NCBI RefSeq assembly: GCF_032854445.1
Contig: NW_027018153.1
Coordinates: 1-64,000 of the forward strand
Origin: Liolophura sinensis
Taxonomy: Eukaryota; Mollusca; Polyplacophora; Chitonida; Chitonidae
DNA: 64,000 nucleotides
Reading direction: 5' to 3'
How positions within the stretch are numbered: the first letter of the stretch is position 1; each line of letters opens with the position of its first letter. Position numbers and translations under genes: made by a program. The notes beneath the pieces were generated by a model, which ran no database searches, was not told the origin of the DNA, and saw only the letters and a list, made by a program, of their open reading frames with translations. Positions 11,553-22,553 of the stretch are shown piece by piece.

Positions 11553-13753
11553 AGCTAGAGATGCCTGGCCCAATTGCGCATCTTTTGGCACCTTATTGAT
11601 GTGGGTCAGTGTTCAATTGTCCTTTTTACAGCGGACTGTATCAAGTACCTTGTGTTTTTTTTATATACAAATGGTGTGGTTTTTCTACATGTAGATAAAG
11701 ACTTTGAGTTTGTCTTCGACTTAGAAGTAAGACATTTGCTGGGTGAGTTAAATGGGCTTGGCCCAAAGATTTGACGTCGTCTGGGCTACCGAAGGGCACA
11801 TAACTTATAATGAAAAGTTGAATATAGTAATGACCAGTCGCGATTGTACATAGTTAATGTAGCCGATTTCAATTAGCAAAAAGACCTGGCAAAAATCCAA
11901 AAGTGGAAAAACTGTTCCAATGCTGCTGGTAAGAGGCTAATCCGACGTATTTTTTGACGAGAAATCGAATGGTGCAAACCGCGTTGCTCTCCGACCAATA
12001 CTTTTGGCTGTAGCCACAAATGAATAATCATTGATGTCAAGATCACGTGCCCAGCAACGGCTCTTACTCCATGGAAACCAAGGAAATTTGCAATTTTTCA
12101 ACAGCTGGAGATGCCTGGCCCAATTGCGCATCTTTTGGCACCTTATTGATGTGGGTCAGTGTTCAATTGTACTTTTTACAGCAGACTTTATCATGTACCT
12201 TGTGTTTTTTTTTATATACAAATGGTGTGGTTTTTCTACATGTAGATAAAGACATTGAGTTTGTCTTCGACTTAGAAGTAAGACATTTGCTGGGTGAGTT
12301 AAATGGGCTTGGCCCAAAGATTTGACGTCGTCTGGGCTACCGAAGGGCACATAACTTATAATGAAAAGTTGAATATTGTAATGACCAGTCGCGATTGTAC
12401 ATAGTTAATGTAGCCGATTTCAATTAGAAAAAATACCAGGCAAAAATCCAAAAGTGGAAAAACTGTTCCAATGCTGCTGGTAAGAGGCTAATCCGACGTA
12501 TTTTTTTGACGAGAAATCGAATGGTGCAAACCACGTTGCTCTCCGACCAATACTTTTGGCTGTAGCCACAAATGAATAATCATTGATGTCAAGATCACGT
12601 GCCCAGCAACGGCTCTTACTCCATGGAAACCAAGGAAATTTGCAATTTTTCAACAGCTGGAGATGCCTGGCCCAATTGCGCATCTTTTGGCACCTTATTG
12701 ATGTGGGTCAGTGTTCAATTGTACTTTTTACAGCGGACTGTATCAAGTACCTTGTGTTTTTTTTATATACAAATGGTGTGGTTTTTCTACATGTAGATAA
12801 AGACTTTGAGTTTGTCTTCGACTTAGAAGTAAGACATTTGCTGGGTGAGTTAAATGGGCTTGGCCCAAAGATTTGACGTCGTCTGGGCTACCGAAGGGCA
12901 CATAACTTATAATGAAAAGTTGAATATAGTAATGACCAGTCGCGATTGTACATAGTTAATGTAGCCGATTTCAATTAGACAAAATACCAGGCAAAAATCC
13001 AAAAGTGGAAAAAATGTTCCAATGCTGCTGGTAAGAGGCTAATCCGACGTATTTTTTGACGAGAAATCGAATGGTGCAAACCACGTTGCTCTCCGACCAA
13101 TACTTTTGGCTGTAGCCACAAATGAATAATCATTGATGTCAAGATCACGTGCCCAGCAACGGCTCTTACTCCATGGAAACCAAGGAAATTTGCAATTTTT
13201 CAACAGCTGGAGATGCCTGACCCAATTGCGCATCTTTTGGCACCTTATTGATGTGGGTCAGTGTTCAATTGTACTTTTTACAGCGGACTGTATCAAGTAC
13301 CTTGTGTTTTTTTTATACACAAATGGTTTGCCTTTCTACATGTAGATAAAGACATTGAGATTGTCTTCGACTTAGAAGTAAGACAACTGCTGGGTGAGTT
13401 AAATGGGCTTGGCCCAAAGATTTGACGTCGTCTGGGCTACCGAAGGGCACATAACTTATAATGAAAAGTTGAATATAGTAATGACCAGTCGCGATTGTAC
13501 ATAGTTAATGTAGCCGATTTCAATTCGCAAAAAGACCAGGCAAAAATCCAAAAGTAGAAAAACTGTTCCAATGCTGCTGGTAAGAGGCTAATCCGACGTA
13601 TTTTTTGACGAGAAATCGAATGGTGCAAACCGCGTTGCTCTCCGACCAATACTTTTGGCTGTAGCCACAAATGAATAATCATTGATGTCAAGATCACGTG
13701 CCCAGCAACGGCTCTTACTCCATGGAAACCAAGGAAATTTGCAATTTTTCAAC
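11553..13753 (+). repeat. Left tetramer HOR, copy 2 (M22-M25, 2201 bp)
   Basis: Starts: 11553, 12103, 12655, 13205. It repeats copy 1 unit for unit at an offset of 2201-2202 bp, sharing agctagag, cagactttatcatg, gaatattgtaatg, the seven-T cgtattttttt and the caaaccacg/cctgaccca pair. The last unit (M25) departs partway through and becomes a g-type monomer, so the duplicated block ends inside it. Confidence 0.85.
13205..13753 (+). repeat. Chimeric monomer M25
   Basis: The left part carries cctgaccca (variant base 13220), which marks the e subtype. The right part carries ttatacacaa (13318), ggtttgcctttc, ttgagattg and caactgctg, which mark the g subtype. In the related block at 22554-23652 the same two marker sets are in two successive monomers (M42 and M43). 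M25 is therefore a fusion of e-like and g-like monomers with the breakpoint between 13220 and 13318. It is 549 bp, so the exchange kept the repeat register. Confidence 0.8.
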
Positions 13754-14853
13754 AGCTGGAGATGCCTGGCCCAATTGCGCATCTTTTGGCACCTTATTGA
13801 TGTGGGTCAGTGTTCAATTGTCCTTTTTACAGCGGACTGTATCAAGTACCTTGTGTTTTTTTTATATACAAATGGTGTGGTTTTTCTACATGTAGATAAA
13901 GACTTTGAGTTTGTCTTCGACTTAGAAGTAAGACATTTGCTGGGTGAGTTAAATGGGCTTGGCCCAAAGATTTGACGTCGTCTGGGCTACCGAAGGGCAC
14001 ATAACTTATAATGAAAAGTTGAATATAGTAATGACCAGTCGCGATTGTACATAGTTAATGTAGCCGAAATCAGTTAGCAAAAAGACCAGGCAAAAATCCA
14101 AAAGTAGAAAAACTGTTCCAATGCTGCTGGTCAGAGACTAATCCGACGTATTTTTTGACGAGAAATCGAATGGTGCAAACCGCGTTGCTCTCCGACCAAT
14201 ACTTTTGGCTATAGCCTCAATTGAATAATCATTGATGTCAAGATCACGTGCCCAGCAACGGCTCTTACTCCATGGAAACCAAGGAAATTTGCAATTTTTC
14301 AACAGCTGGGGATGCCTGGCCCAATTGCGCATCTTTTGGCACCTTATTGATGTGGGTCAGTGTTCAATTGTACTTTTTACAGCGGACTGTATCAAGTACC
14401 TTGTGTTTTTTTTATATACAAATGGTGTGGTTTTTCTACATGTAGATAAAGACATTGAGTTTGTCTTCGACTTAGAAGTAAGACATTTGCTGGGTGAGTT
14501 AAATGGGCTTGGCCCAAAGATTTGACGTCGTCTGGGCTACCGAAGGGCACATAACTTATAATGAAAAGTTGAATATAGTAATGACCAGTCGCGATTGTAC
14601 ATAGTTAATGTAGCCGATTTCAATTCGCAAAAAGACCAGGCAAAAATCCAAAAGTAGAAAAACTGTTCCAATGCTGCTGGTAAGAGGCTAATCCGACGTA
14701 TTTTTTGACGAGAAATCGAATGGTGCAAACCGCGTTGCTCTCCGACCAATACTTTTGGCTGTAGCCACAAATGAATAATCATTGATGTCAAGATCACGTG
14801 CCCAGCAACGGCTCTTATTCCATGGAAACCAAGGAAATTTGCAATTTTTCAAC
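13754..14853 (+). repeat. Array block: monomers M26-M27
   Basis: M26 (13754) is the h subtype: gtccttttt + gactttgag with a gaaatcagttagc tail, followed by unusual ggtcagagacta and ggctatagcctcaattg. M27 (14304) begins agctgggg and ends with ctcttattcc. The same order occurs at 23653-24752 (M44-M45), there with ggctatagccacaattg. Confidence 0.8.
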
Positions 14854-17800
14854 AGCTGGAGATGCCTGGCCCAATTGCGCATCTTTTGGCACCTTATTGA
14901 TGTGGGTCAGTGTTCAATTGTACTTTTTACAGCGGACTGTATCAAGTACCTTGTGTTTTTTTTATATACAAATGGTTTGGTTTTTCTACATGTAGATAAA
15001 GACATTGAGTTTGTCTTCGACTTAGAAGTAAGACATTTGCTGGGTGAGTTAAATGGGCTTGGCCCAAAGATTTGACGTCGTCTGGGCTACCGAAGGGCAC
15101 ATAACTTATAATGAAAAGTTGAATATAGTAATGACCAGTCGCGATTGTACATAGTTAATGTAGCCGATTTCAATTAGCAAAAAGACCTGGCAAAAATCCA
15201 AAAGTGGAAAAACTGTTCCAATGCTGCTGGTAAGAGGCTAATCCGACGTATTTTTTGACGAGAAATCGAATGGTGCAAACCACGTTGCTCTCCGACCAAT
15301 ACTTTTGGCTGTAGCCACAAATGAATAATCATTGATGTCAAGATCACGTGCCCAGCAACGGCTCTTACTCCATGGAAACCAAGGAAATTTGCAATTTTTC
15401 AACAGCTGGAGATGTCTGGCCCAATTGCGCATATTTTGGCACCTTATTGATGTGGGTCAGTGTTCAATTGTACTTTTTATAGCGGACTGTATCAAGTACC
15501 TTGTGTTTTTTTTATATACAAATGGTGTGGTTTTTCTACATGTAGATAAAGACATTGAGTTTGTCTTCGACTTAGAAGTAAGACATTTGCTGGGTGAGTT
15601 AAATGGGCTTGGCCCAAAGATTTGACGTCGTCTGGGCTACCGAAGGGCACATAACTTATAATGAAAAGTTGAATATAGTAATGACCAGTCGCGATTGTAC
15701 ATAGTTAATGTAGCCGATTTCAATTAGAAAAAATACCAGGCAAAAATCCAAAAGTGGAAAAACTGTTCCAATGCTGCTGGTAAGAGGCTAATCCGACGTA
15801 TTTTTTGACGAGAAATCGAATGGTGCAAACCGCGTTGCTCTCCGACCAATACTTTTGGCTGTAGCCACAAATGAATAATCATTGATGTCAAGATCACGTG
15901 CCCAGCAACGGCTCTTACTCCATGGAAACCAAGGAAATTTGCAATTTTTCAACAGCTGGAGATGCCTGGCCCAATTGCGCATCTTTAGGCACCTTATTGA
16001 TGTGGGTCAGTGTTCAATTGTACTTTTTACAGCAGACTTTATCATGTACCTTGTGTTTTTTTTATATACAAATGGTGTGGTTTTTCTACATGTAGATAAA
16101 GACATTGAGTTTGTCTTCGACTTAGAAGTAAGACATTTGCTGGGTGAGTTAAATGGGCTTGGCCCAAAGATTTGACGTCGTCTGGGCTACCGAAGGGCAC
16201 ATAACTTATAATGAAAAGTTGAATATAGTAATGACCAGTCGCGATTGTACATAGTTAATGTAGCCGAAATCAGTTAGCAAAAAGACCAGGCAAAAATCCA
16301 AAAGTAGAAAAACTGTTCCAATGCTGCTGGTAAGAGGCTAATCCGACGTATTTTTTGACGAGAAATCGAATGGTGCAAACCGCGTTGCTCTCCGACCAAT
16401 ACTTTTGGCTGTAGCCACAAATGAATAATCATTGATGTCAAGATCACGTGCCCAGCAACGGCTCTTACTCCATGGAAACCAAGGAAATTTGCAATTTTTC
16501 AACAGCTGGAGATGCCTGGCCCAATTGCGCATCTTTTGGCACCTTATTGATGTGGGTCAGTGTTCAATTGTACTTTTTACAGCGGACTGTATCAAGTACC
16601 TTGTGTTTTTTTTATATACAAATGGTGTGGTTTTTCTACATGTAGATAAAGACTTTGAGTTTGTCTTCGACTTAGAAGTAAGACATTTGCTGGGTGAGTT
16701 AAATGGGCTTGGCCCAAAGATTTGACGTCGTCTGGGCTACCGAAGGGCACATAACTTATAATGAAAAGTTGAATATAATAATGACCAGTCGCGATTGTAC
16801 ATAGTTAATGTAGCCGATTTCAATTAGACAAAATACCAGGCAAAAATCCAAAAGTGGAAAAAATGTTCCAATGCTGCTGGTAAGAGGCTAATCCGACGTA
16901 TTTTTTGACGAGAAATCGAATGGTGCAAACCACGTTGCTCTCCGACCAATACTTTTGGCTGTAGCCACAAATGAATAATCATTGATGTCAAGATCACGTG
17001 CCCAGCAACGGCTCTTACTCCATGGAAACCAAGGAAATTTGCAATTTTTCAACAGCTGGAGATGCCTGACCCAATTGCGCATCTTTTGGCACCTTATTGA
17101 TGTGGGTCAGTGTTCAATTGTACTTTTTACAGCGGACTGTATCAAGTACCTTGTGTTTTTTTTATATACAAATGGTGTGGTTTTTCTACATGTAGATAAA
17201 GACATTGAGTTTGTCTTCGACTTAGAAGTAAGATATTTGCTGGGTGAGTTAAATGGGCTTGACCCAAAGATTTGACGTCGTCTGGGCTACCGAAGGGCAC
17301 ATAACTTATAATGAAAAGTTGAATATAGTAATGACCAGTCGCGATTGTACATAGTTAATGTAGCCGAAATCAGTTAGCAAAAAGACCAGGCAAAAATCCA
17401 AACGTAGAAAAACTGTTCCAATGCTGCTGGTAAGAGGCTAATCCGACGTATTTTTTGACGAGAAATCGAATGGTGCAAACCGCGTTGCTCTCCGACCAAT
17501 ACTTTTGGCTGTAGCCACAAATGAATAATCATTGATGTCAAGATCACGTGCCCAGCAACGGCTCTTACTCCATGGAAACCAAGGAAATTTGCAATTTTTC
17601 AACAGCTGGAGATGCCTGGCCCAATTGCGCATCTTTTGGCACCTTATTGATGTGGGTCAGTGTTCAATTGTACTTTTTACAGCGGACTGTATCAAGTACC
17701 TTGTGTTTTTTTTATATACAAATGGTGTGGTTTTTCTACATGTAGATAAAGACTTTGAGTTTGTCTTCGACTTAGAAGTAAGACATTTGCTGGGTGAGTT

Positions 17801-18153
17801 AAATGGGCTTGGCCCAAAGATTTGACGTCGTCTGGGCTACCGAAGGGCACATAACTTATAATGAAAAGTTGAATATAGTAATGACCAGTCGCGATTGTAC
17901 ATAGTTAATGTAGCCGATTTCAATTCGCAAAAAGACCAGGCAAAAATCCAAAAGTAGAAAAACTGTTCCAATGCTGCTGGTAAGAGGCTAATCCGACGTA
18001 TTTTTTGACGAGAAATCGAATGGTGCAAACCGCGTTGCTCTCCGACCAATACTTTTGGCTGTAGCCACAAATGAATAATCATTGATGTCAAGATCACGTG
18101 CCCAGCAACGGCTCTTATTCCATGGAAACCAAGGAAATTTGCAATTTTTCAAC
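14854..18153 (+). repeat. Hexamer HOR a-b-c-d-e-f, full copy (M28-M33, 3300 bp)
   Basis: Starts: 14854, 15404, 15954, 16504, 17054, 17604. Markers: a, follows ctcttattcc, has aatggtttgg and an agcaaaaagacctgg tail with caaaccacg; b, gatgtctggc + gcatattttgg + tttttatagcg; c, catctttaggc + cagactttatcatg with a gaaatcag tail; d, gactttgag, gaatataata, a gacaaaatacc tail and caaaccacg; e, cctgaccca + gcttgaccc + aacgtagaaa; f, gactttgag with a cgcaaaaag tail ending ctcttattcc. Every unit is exactly 550 bp. Confidence 0.88.
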
Positions 18154-20353
18154 AGCTGGAGATGCCTGGCCCAATTGCGCATCTTTTGGCACCTTATTGA
18201 TGTGGGTCAGTGTTCAATTGTACTTTTTACAGCGGACTGTATCAAGTACCTTGTGTTTTTTTTATATACAAATGGTGTGGTTTTTCTACATGTAGATAAA
18301 GACATTGAGTTTGTCTTCGACTTAGAAGTAAGACATTTGCTGGGTGAGTTAAATGGGCTTGGCCCAAAGATTTGACGTCGTCTGGGCTACCGAAGGGCAC
18401 ATAACTTATAATGAAAAGTTGAATATAGTAATGACCAGTCGCGATTGTACATAGTTAATGTAGCCGATTTCAATTAGCAAAAAGACCTGGCAAAAATCCA
18501 AAAGTGGAAAAACTGTTCCAATGCTGCTGGTAAGAGGCTAATCCGACGTATTTTTTGACGAGAAATCGAATGGTGCAAACCACGTTGCTCTCCGACCAAT
18601 ACTTTTGGCTGTAGCCACAAATGAATAATCATTGATGTCAAGATCACGTGCCCAGCAACGGCTCTTACTCCATGGAAACCAAGGAAATTTGCAATTTTTC
18701 AACAGCTGGAGATGTCTGGCCCAATTGCGCATATTTTGGCACCTTATTGATGTGGGTCAGTGTTCAATTGTCCTTTTTATAGCGGACTGTATCAAGTACC
18801 TTGTGTTTTTTTTATATACAAATGGTGTGGTTTTTCTACATGTAGATAAAGACATTGAGTTTGTCTTCGACTTAGAAGTAAGACATTTGCTGGGTGAGTT
18901 AAATGGGCTTGGCCCAAAGATTTGACGTCGTCTGGGCTACCGAAGGGCACATAACTTATAATGAAAAGTTGAATATAGTAATGACCAGTCGCGATTGTAC
19001 ATAGTTAATGTAGCCGATTTCAATTAGAAAAAATACCAGGCAAAAATCCAAAAGTGGAAAAACTGTTCCAATGCTGCTGGTAAGAGGCTAATCCGACGTA
19101 TTTTTTGACGAGAAATCGAATGGTGCAAACCGCGTTGCTCTCCGACCAATACTTTTGGCTGTAGCCACAAATGAATAATCATTGATGTCAAGATCACGTG
19201 CCCAGCAACGGCTCTTACTCCATGGAAACCAAGGAAATTTGCAATTTTTCAACAGCTGGAGATGCCTGGCCCAATTGCGCATCTTTAGGCACCTTATTGA
19301 TGTGGGTCAGTGTTCAATTGTACTTTTTACAGCAGACTTTATCATGTACCTTGTGTTTTTTTTATATACAAATGGTGTGGTTTTTCTACATGTAGATAAA
19401 GACATTGAGTTTGTCTTCGACTTAGAAGTAAGACATTTGCTGGGTGAGTTAAATGGGCTTGGCCCAAAGATTTGACGTCGTCTGGGCTACCGAAGGGCAC
19501 ATAACTTATAATGAAAAGTTGAATATAGTAATGACCAGTCGCGATTGTACATAGTTAATGTAGCCGAAATCAGTTAGCAAAAAGACCAGGCAAAAATCCA
19601 AAAGTAGAAAAACTGTTCCAATGCTGCTGGTAAGAGGCTAATCCGACGTATTTTTTGACGAGAAATCGAATGGTGCAAACCGCGTTGCTCTCCGACCAAT
19701 ACTTTTGGCTGTAGCCACAAATGAATAATCATTGATGTCAAGATCACGTGCCCAGCAACGGCTCTTACTCCATGGAAACCAAGGAAATTTGCAATTTTTC
19801 AACAGCTGGAGATGCCTGGCCCAATTGCGCATCTTTTGGCACCTTATTGATGTGGGTCAGTGTTCAATTGTACTTTTTACAGCGGACTGTATCAAGTACC
19901 TTGTGTTTTTTTTATATACAAATGGTGTGGTTTTTCTACATGTAGATAAAGACTTTGAGTTTGTCTTCGACTTAGAAGTAAGACATTTGCTGGGTGAGTT
20001 AAATGGGCTTGGCCCAAAGATTTGACGTCGTCTGGGCTACCGAAGGGCACATAACTTATAATGAAAAGTTGAATATAATAATGACCAGTCGCGATTGTAC
20101 ATAGTTAATGTAGCCGATTTCAATTAGACAAAATACCAGGCAAAAATCCAAAAGTGGAAAAAATGTTCCAATGCTGCTGGTAAGAGGCTAATCCGACGTA
20201 TTTTTTGACGAGAAATCGAATGGTGCAAACCACGTTGCTCTCCGACCAATACTTTTGGCTGTAGCCACAAATGAATAATCATTGATGTCAAGATCACGTG
20301 CCCAGCAACGGCTCTTACTCCATGGAAACCAAGGAAATTTGCAATTTTTCAAC
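18154..20353 (+). repeat. Hexamer HOR, partial copy a-b-c-d (M34-M37, 2200 bp)
   Basis: Starts: 18154, 18704, 19254, 19804. It matches units a to d of the block at 14854 at an offset of 3300 bp. Visible differences are few: a has aatggtgtgg instead of aatggtttgg, and b has gtcctttttatag instead of gtactttttatag. Unit d still carries the gacaaaatacc tail and caaaccacg (20232) that elsewhere precede e, but the next monomer is c, so e and f are missing and the junction lies at the end of this block. Confidence 0.85.
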
Positions 20354-20369
20354 AGCTGGAGATGCCTGG
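20232..20369. other. Bracketed recombination junction d/c
   Basis: Position 20232 is A (caaaccacg), the state that elsewhere precedes a cctgaccca (e) monomer. Position 20369 is G (cctggccca) and is followed by the c markers catctttaggc and cagactttatcatg. In the other c copies the base matching 20232 is G (caaaccgcg). The switch from e-like to c-like sequence must lie between these two positions. Unequal crossover or gene conversion would both explain it. Confidence 0.75.
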
Positions 20370-22553
20370 CCCAATTGCGCATCTTTAGGCACCTTATTGA
20401 TGTGGGTCAGTGTTCAATTGTACTTTTTACAGCAGACTTTATCATGTACCTTGTGTTTTTTTTATATACAAATGGTGTGGTTTTTCTACATGTAGATAAA
20501 GACATTGAGTTTGTCTTCGACTTAGAAGTAAGACATTTGCTGGGTGAGTTAAATGGGCTTGGCCCAAAGATTTGACGTCGTCTGGGCTACCGAAGGGCAC
20601 ATAACTTATAATGAAAAGTTGAATATAGTAATGACCAGTCGCGATTGTACATAGTTAATGTAGCCGAAATCAGTTAGCAAAAAGACCAGGCAAAAATCCA
20701 AAAGTAGAAAAACTGTTCCAATGCTGCTGGTAAGAGGCTAATCCGACGTATTTTTTGACGAGAAATCGAATGGTGCAAACCGCGTTGCTCTCCGACCAAT
20801 ACTTTTGGCTGTAGCCACAAATGAATAATCATTGATGTCAAGATCACGTGCCCAGCAACGGCTCTTACTCCATGGAAACCAAGGAAATTTGCAATTTTTC
20901 AACAGCTGGAGATGCCTGGCCCAATTGCGCATCTTTTGGCACCTTATTGATGTGGGTCAGTGTTCAATTGTACTTTTTACAGCGGACTGTATCAAGTACC
21001 TTGTGTTTTTTTTATATACAAATGGTGTGGTTTTTCTACATGTAGATAAAGACTTTGAGTTTGTCTTCGACTTAGAAGTAAGACATTTGCTGGGTGAGTT
21101 AAATGGGCTTGGCCCAAAGATTTGACGTCGTCTGGGCTACCGAAGGGCACATAACTTATAATGAAAAGTTGAATATAATAATGACCAGTCGCGATTGTAC
21201 ATAGTTAATGTAGCCGATTTCAATTAGACAAAATACCAGGCAAAAATCCAAAAGTGGAAAAAATGTTCCAATGCTGCTGGTAAGAGGCTAATCCGACGTA
21301 TTTTTTGACGAGAAATCGAATGGTGCAAACCACGTTGCTCTCCGACCAATACTTTTGGCTGTAGCCACAAATGAATAATCATTGATGTCAAGATCACGTG
21401 CCCAGCAACGGCTCTTACTCCATGGAAACCAAGGAAATTTGCAATTTTTCAACAGCTGGAGATGCCTGACCCAATTGCGCATCTTTTGGCACCTTATTGA
21501 TGTGGGTCAGTGTTCAATTGTACTTTTTACAGCGGACTGTATCAAGTACCTTGTGTTTTTTTTATATACAAATGGTGTGGTTTTTCTACATGTAGATAAA
21601 GACATTGAGTTTGTCTTCGACTTAGAAGTAAGACATTTGCTGGGTGAGTTAAATGGGCTTGACCCAAAGATTTGACGTCGTCTGGGCTACCGAAGGGCAC
21701 ATAACTTATAATGAAAAGTTGAATATAGTAATGACCAGTCGCGATTGTACATAGTTAATGTAGCCGAAATCAGTTAGCAAAAAGACCAGGCAAAAATCCA
21801 AACGTAGAAAAACTGTTCCAATGCTGCTGGTAAGAGGCTAATCCGACGTATTTTTTGACGAGAAATCGAATGGTGCAAACCGCGTTGCTCTCCGACCAAT
21901 ACTTTTGGCTGTAGCCACAAATGAATAATCATTGATGTCAAGATCACGTGCCCAGCAACGGCTCTTACTCCATGGAAACCAAGGAAATTTGCAATTTTTC
22001 AACAGCTGGAGATGCCTGGCCCAATTGCGCATCTTTTGGCACCTTATTGATGTGGGTCAGTGTTCAATTGTCCTTTTTACAGCGGACTGTATCAAGTACC
22101 TTGTGTTTTTTTTATATACAAATGGTGTGGTTTTTCTACATGTAGATAAAGACTTTGAGTTTGTCTTCGACTTAGAAGTAAGACATTTGCTGGGTGAGTT
22201 AAATGGGCTTGGCCCAAAGATTTGACGTCGTCTGGGCTACCGAAGGGCACATAACTTATAATGAAAAGTTGAATATAGTAATGACCAGTCGCGATTGTAC
22301 ATAGTTAATGTAGCCGATTTCAATTAGACAAAATACCAGGCAAAAATCCAAAAGTGGAAAAAATGTTCCAATGCTGCTGGTAAGAGGCTAATCCGACGTA
22401 TTTTTTGACGAGAAATCGAATGGTGCAAACCACGTTGCTCTCCGACCAATACTTTTGGCTGTAGCCACAAATGAATAATCATTGATGTCAAGATCACGTG
22501 CCCAGCAACGGCTCTTACTCCATGGAAACCAAGGAAATTTGCAATTTTTCAAC
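20354..22553 (+). repeat. Hexamer HOR, partial copy c-d-e-f (M38-M41, 2200 bp)
   Basis: Starts: 20354, 20904, 21454, 22004. Units c, d and e match 15954-17603 at an offset of 4400 bp, including the rare gcttgaccc and aacgtagaaa in e. The last unit has gtccttttt + gactttgag like f, but ends with the d-type gacaaaatacc tail and caaaccacg, leading into another cctgaccca monomer at 22554. Together with the two blocks to the left this gives the order abcdef-abcd-cdef. Confidence 0.85.
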
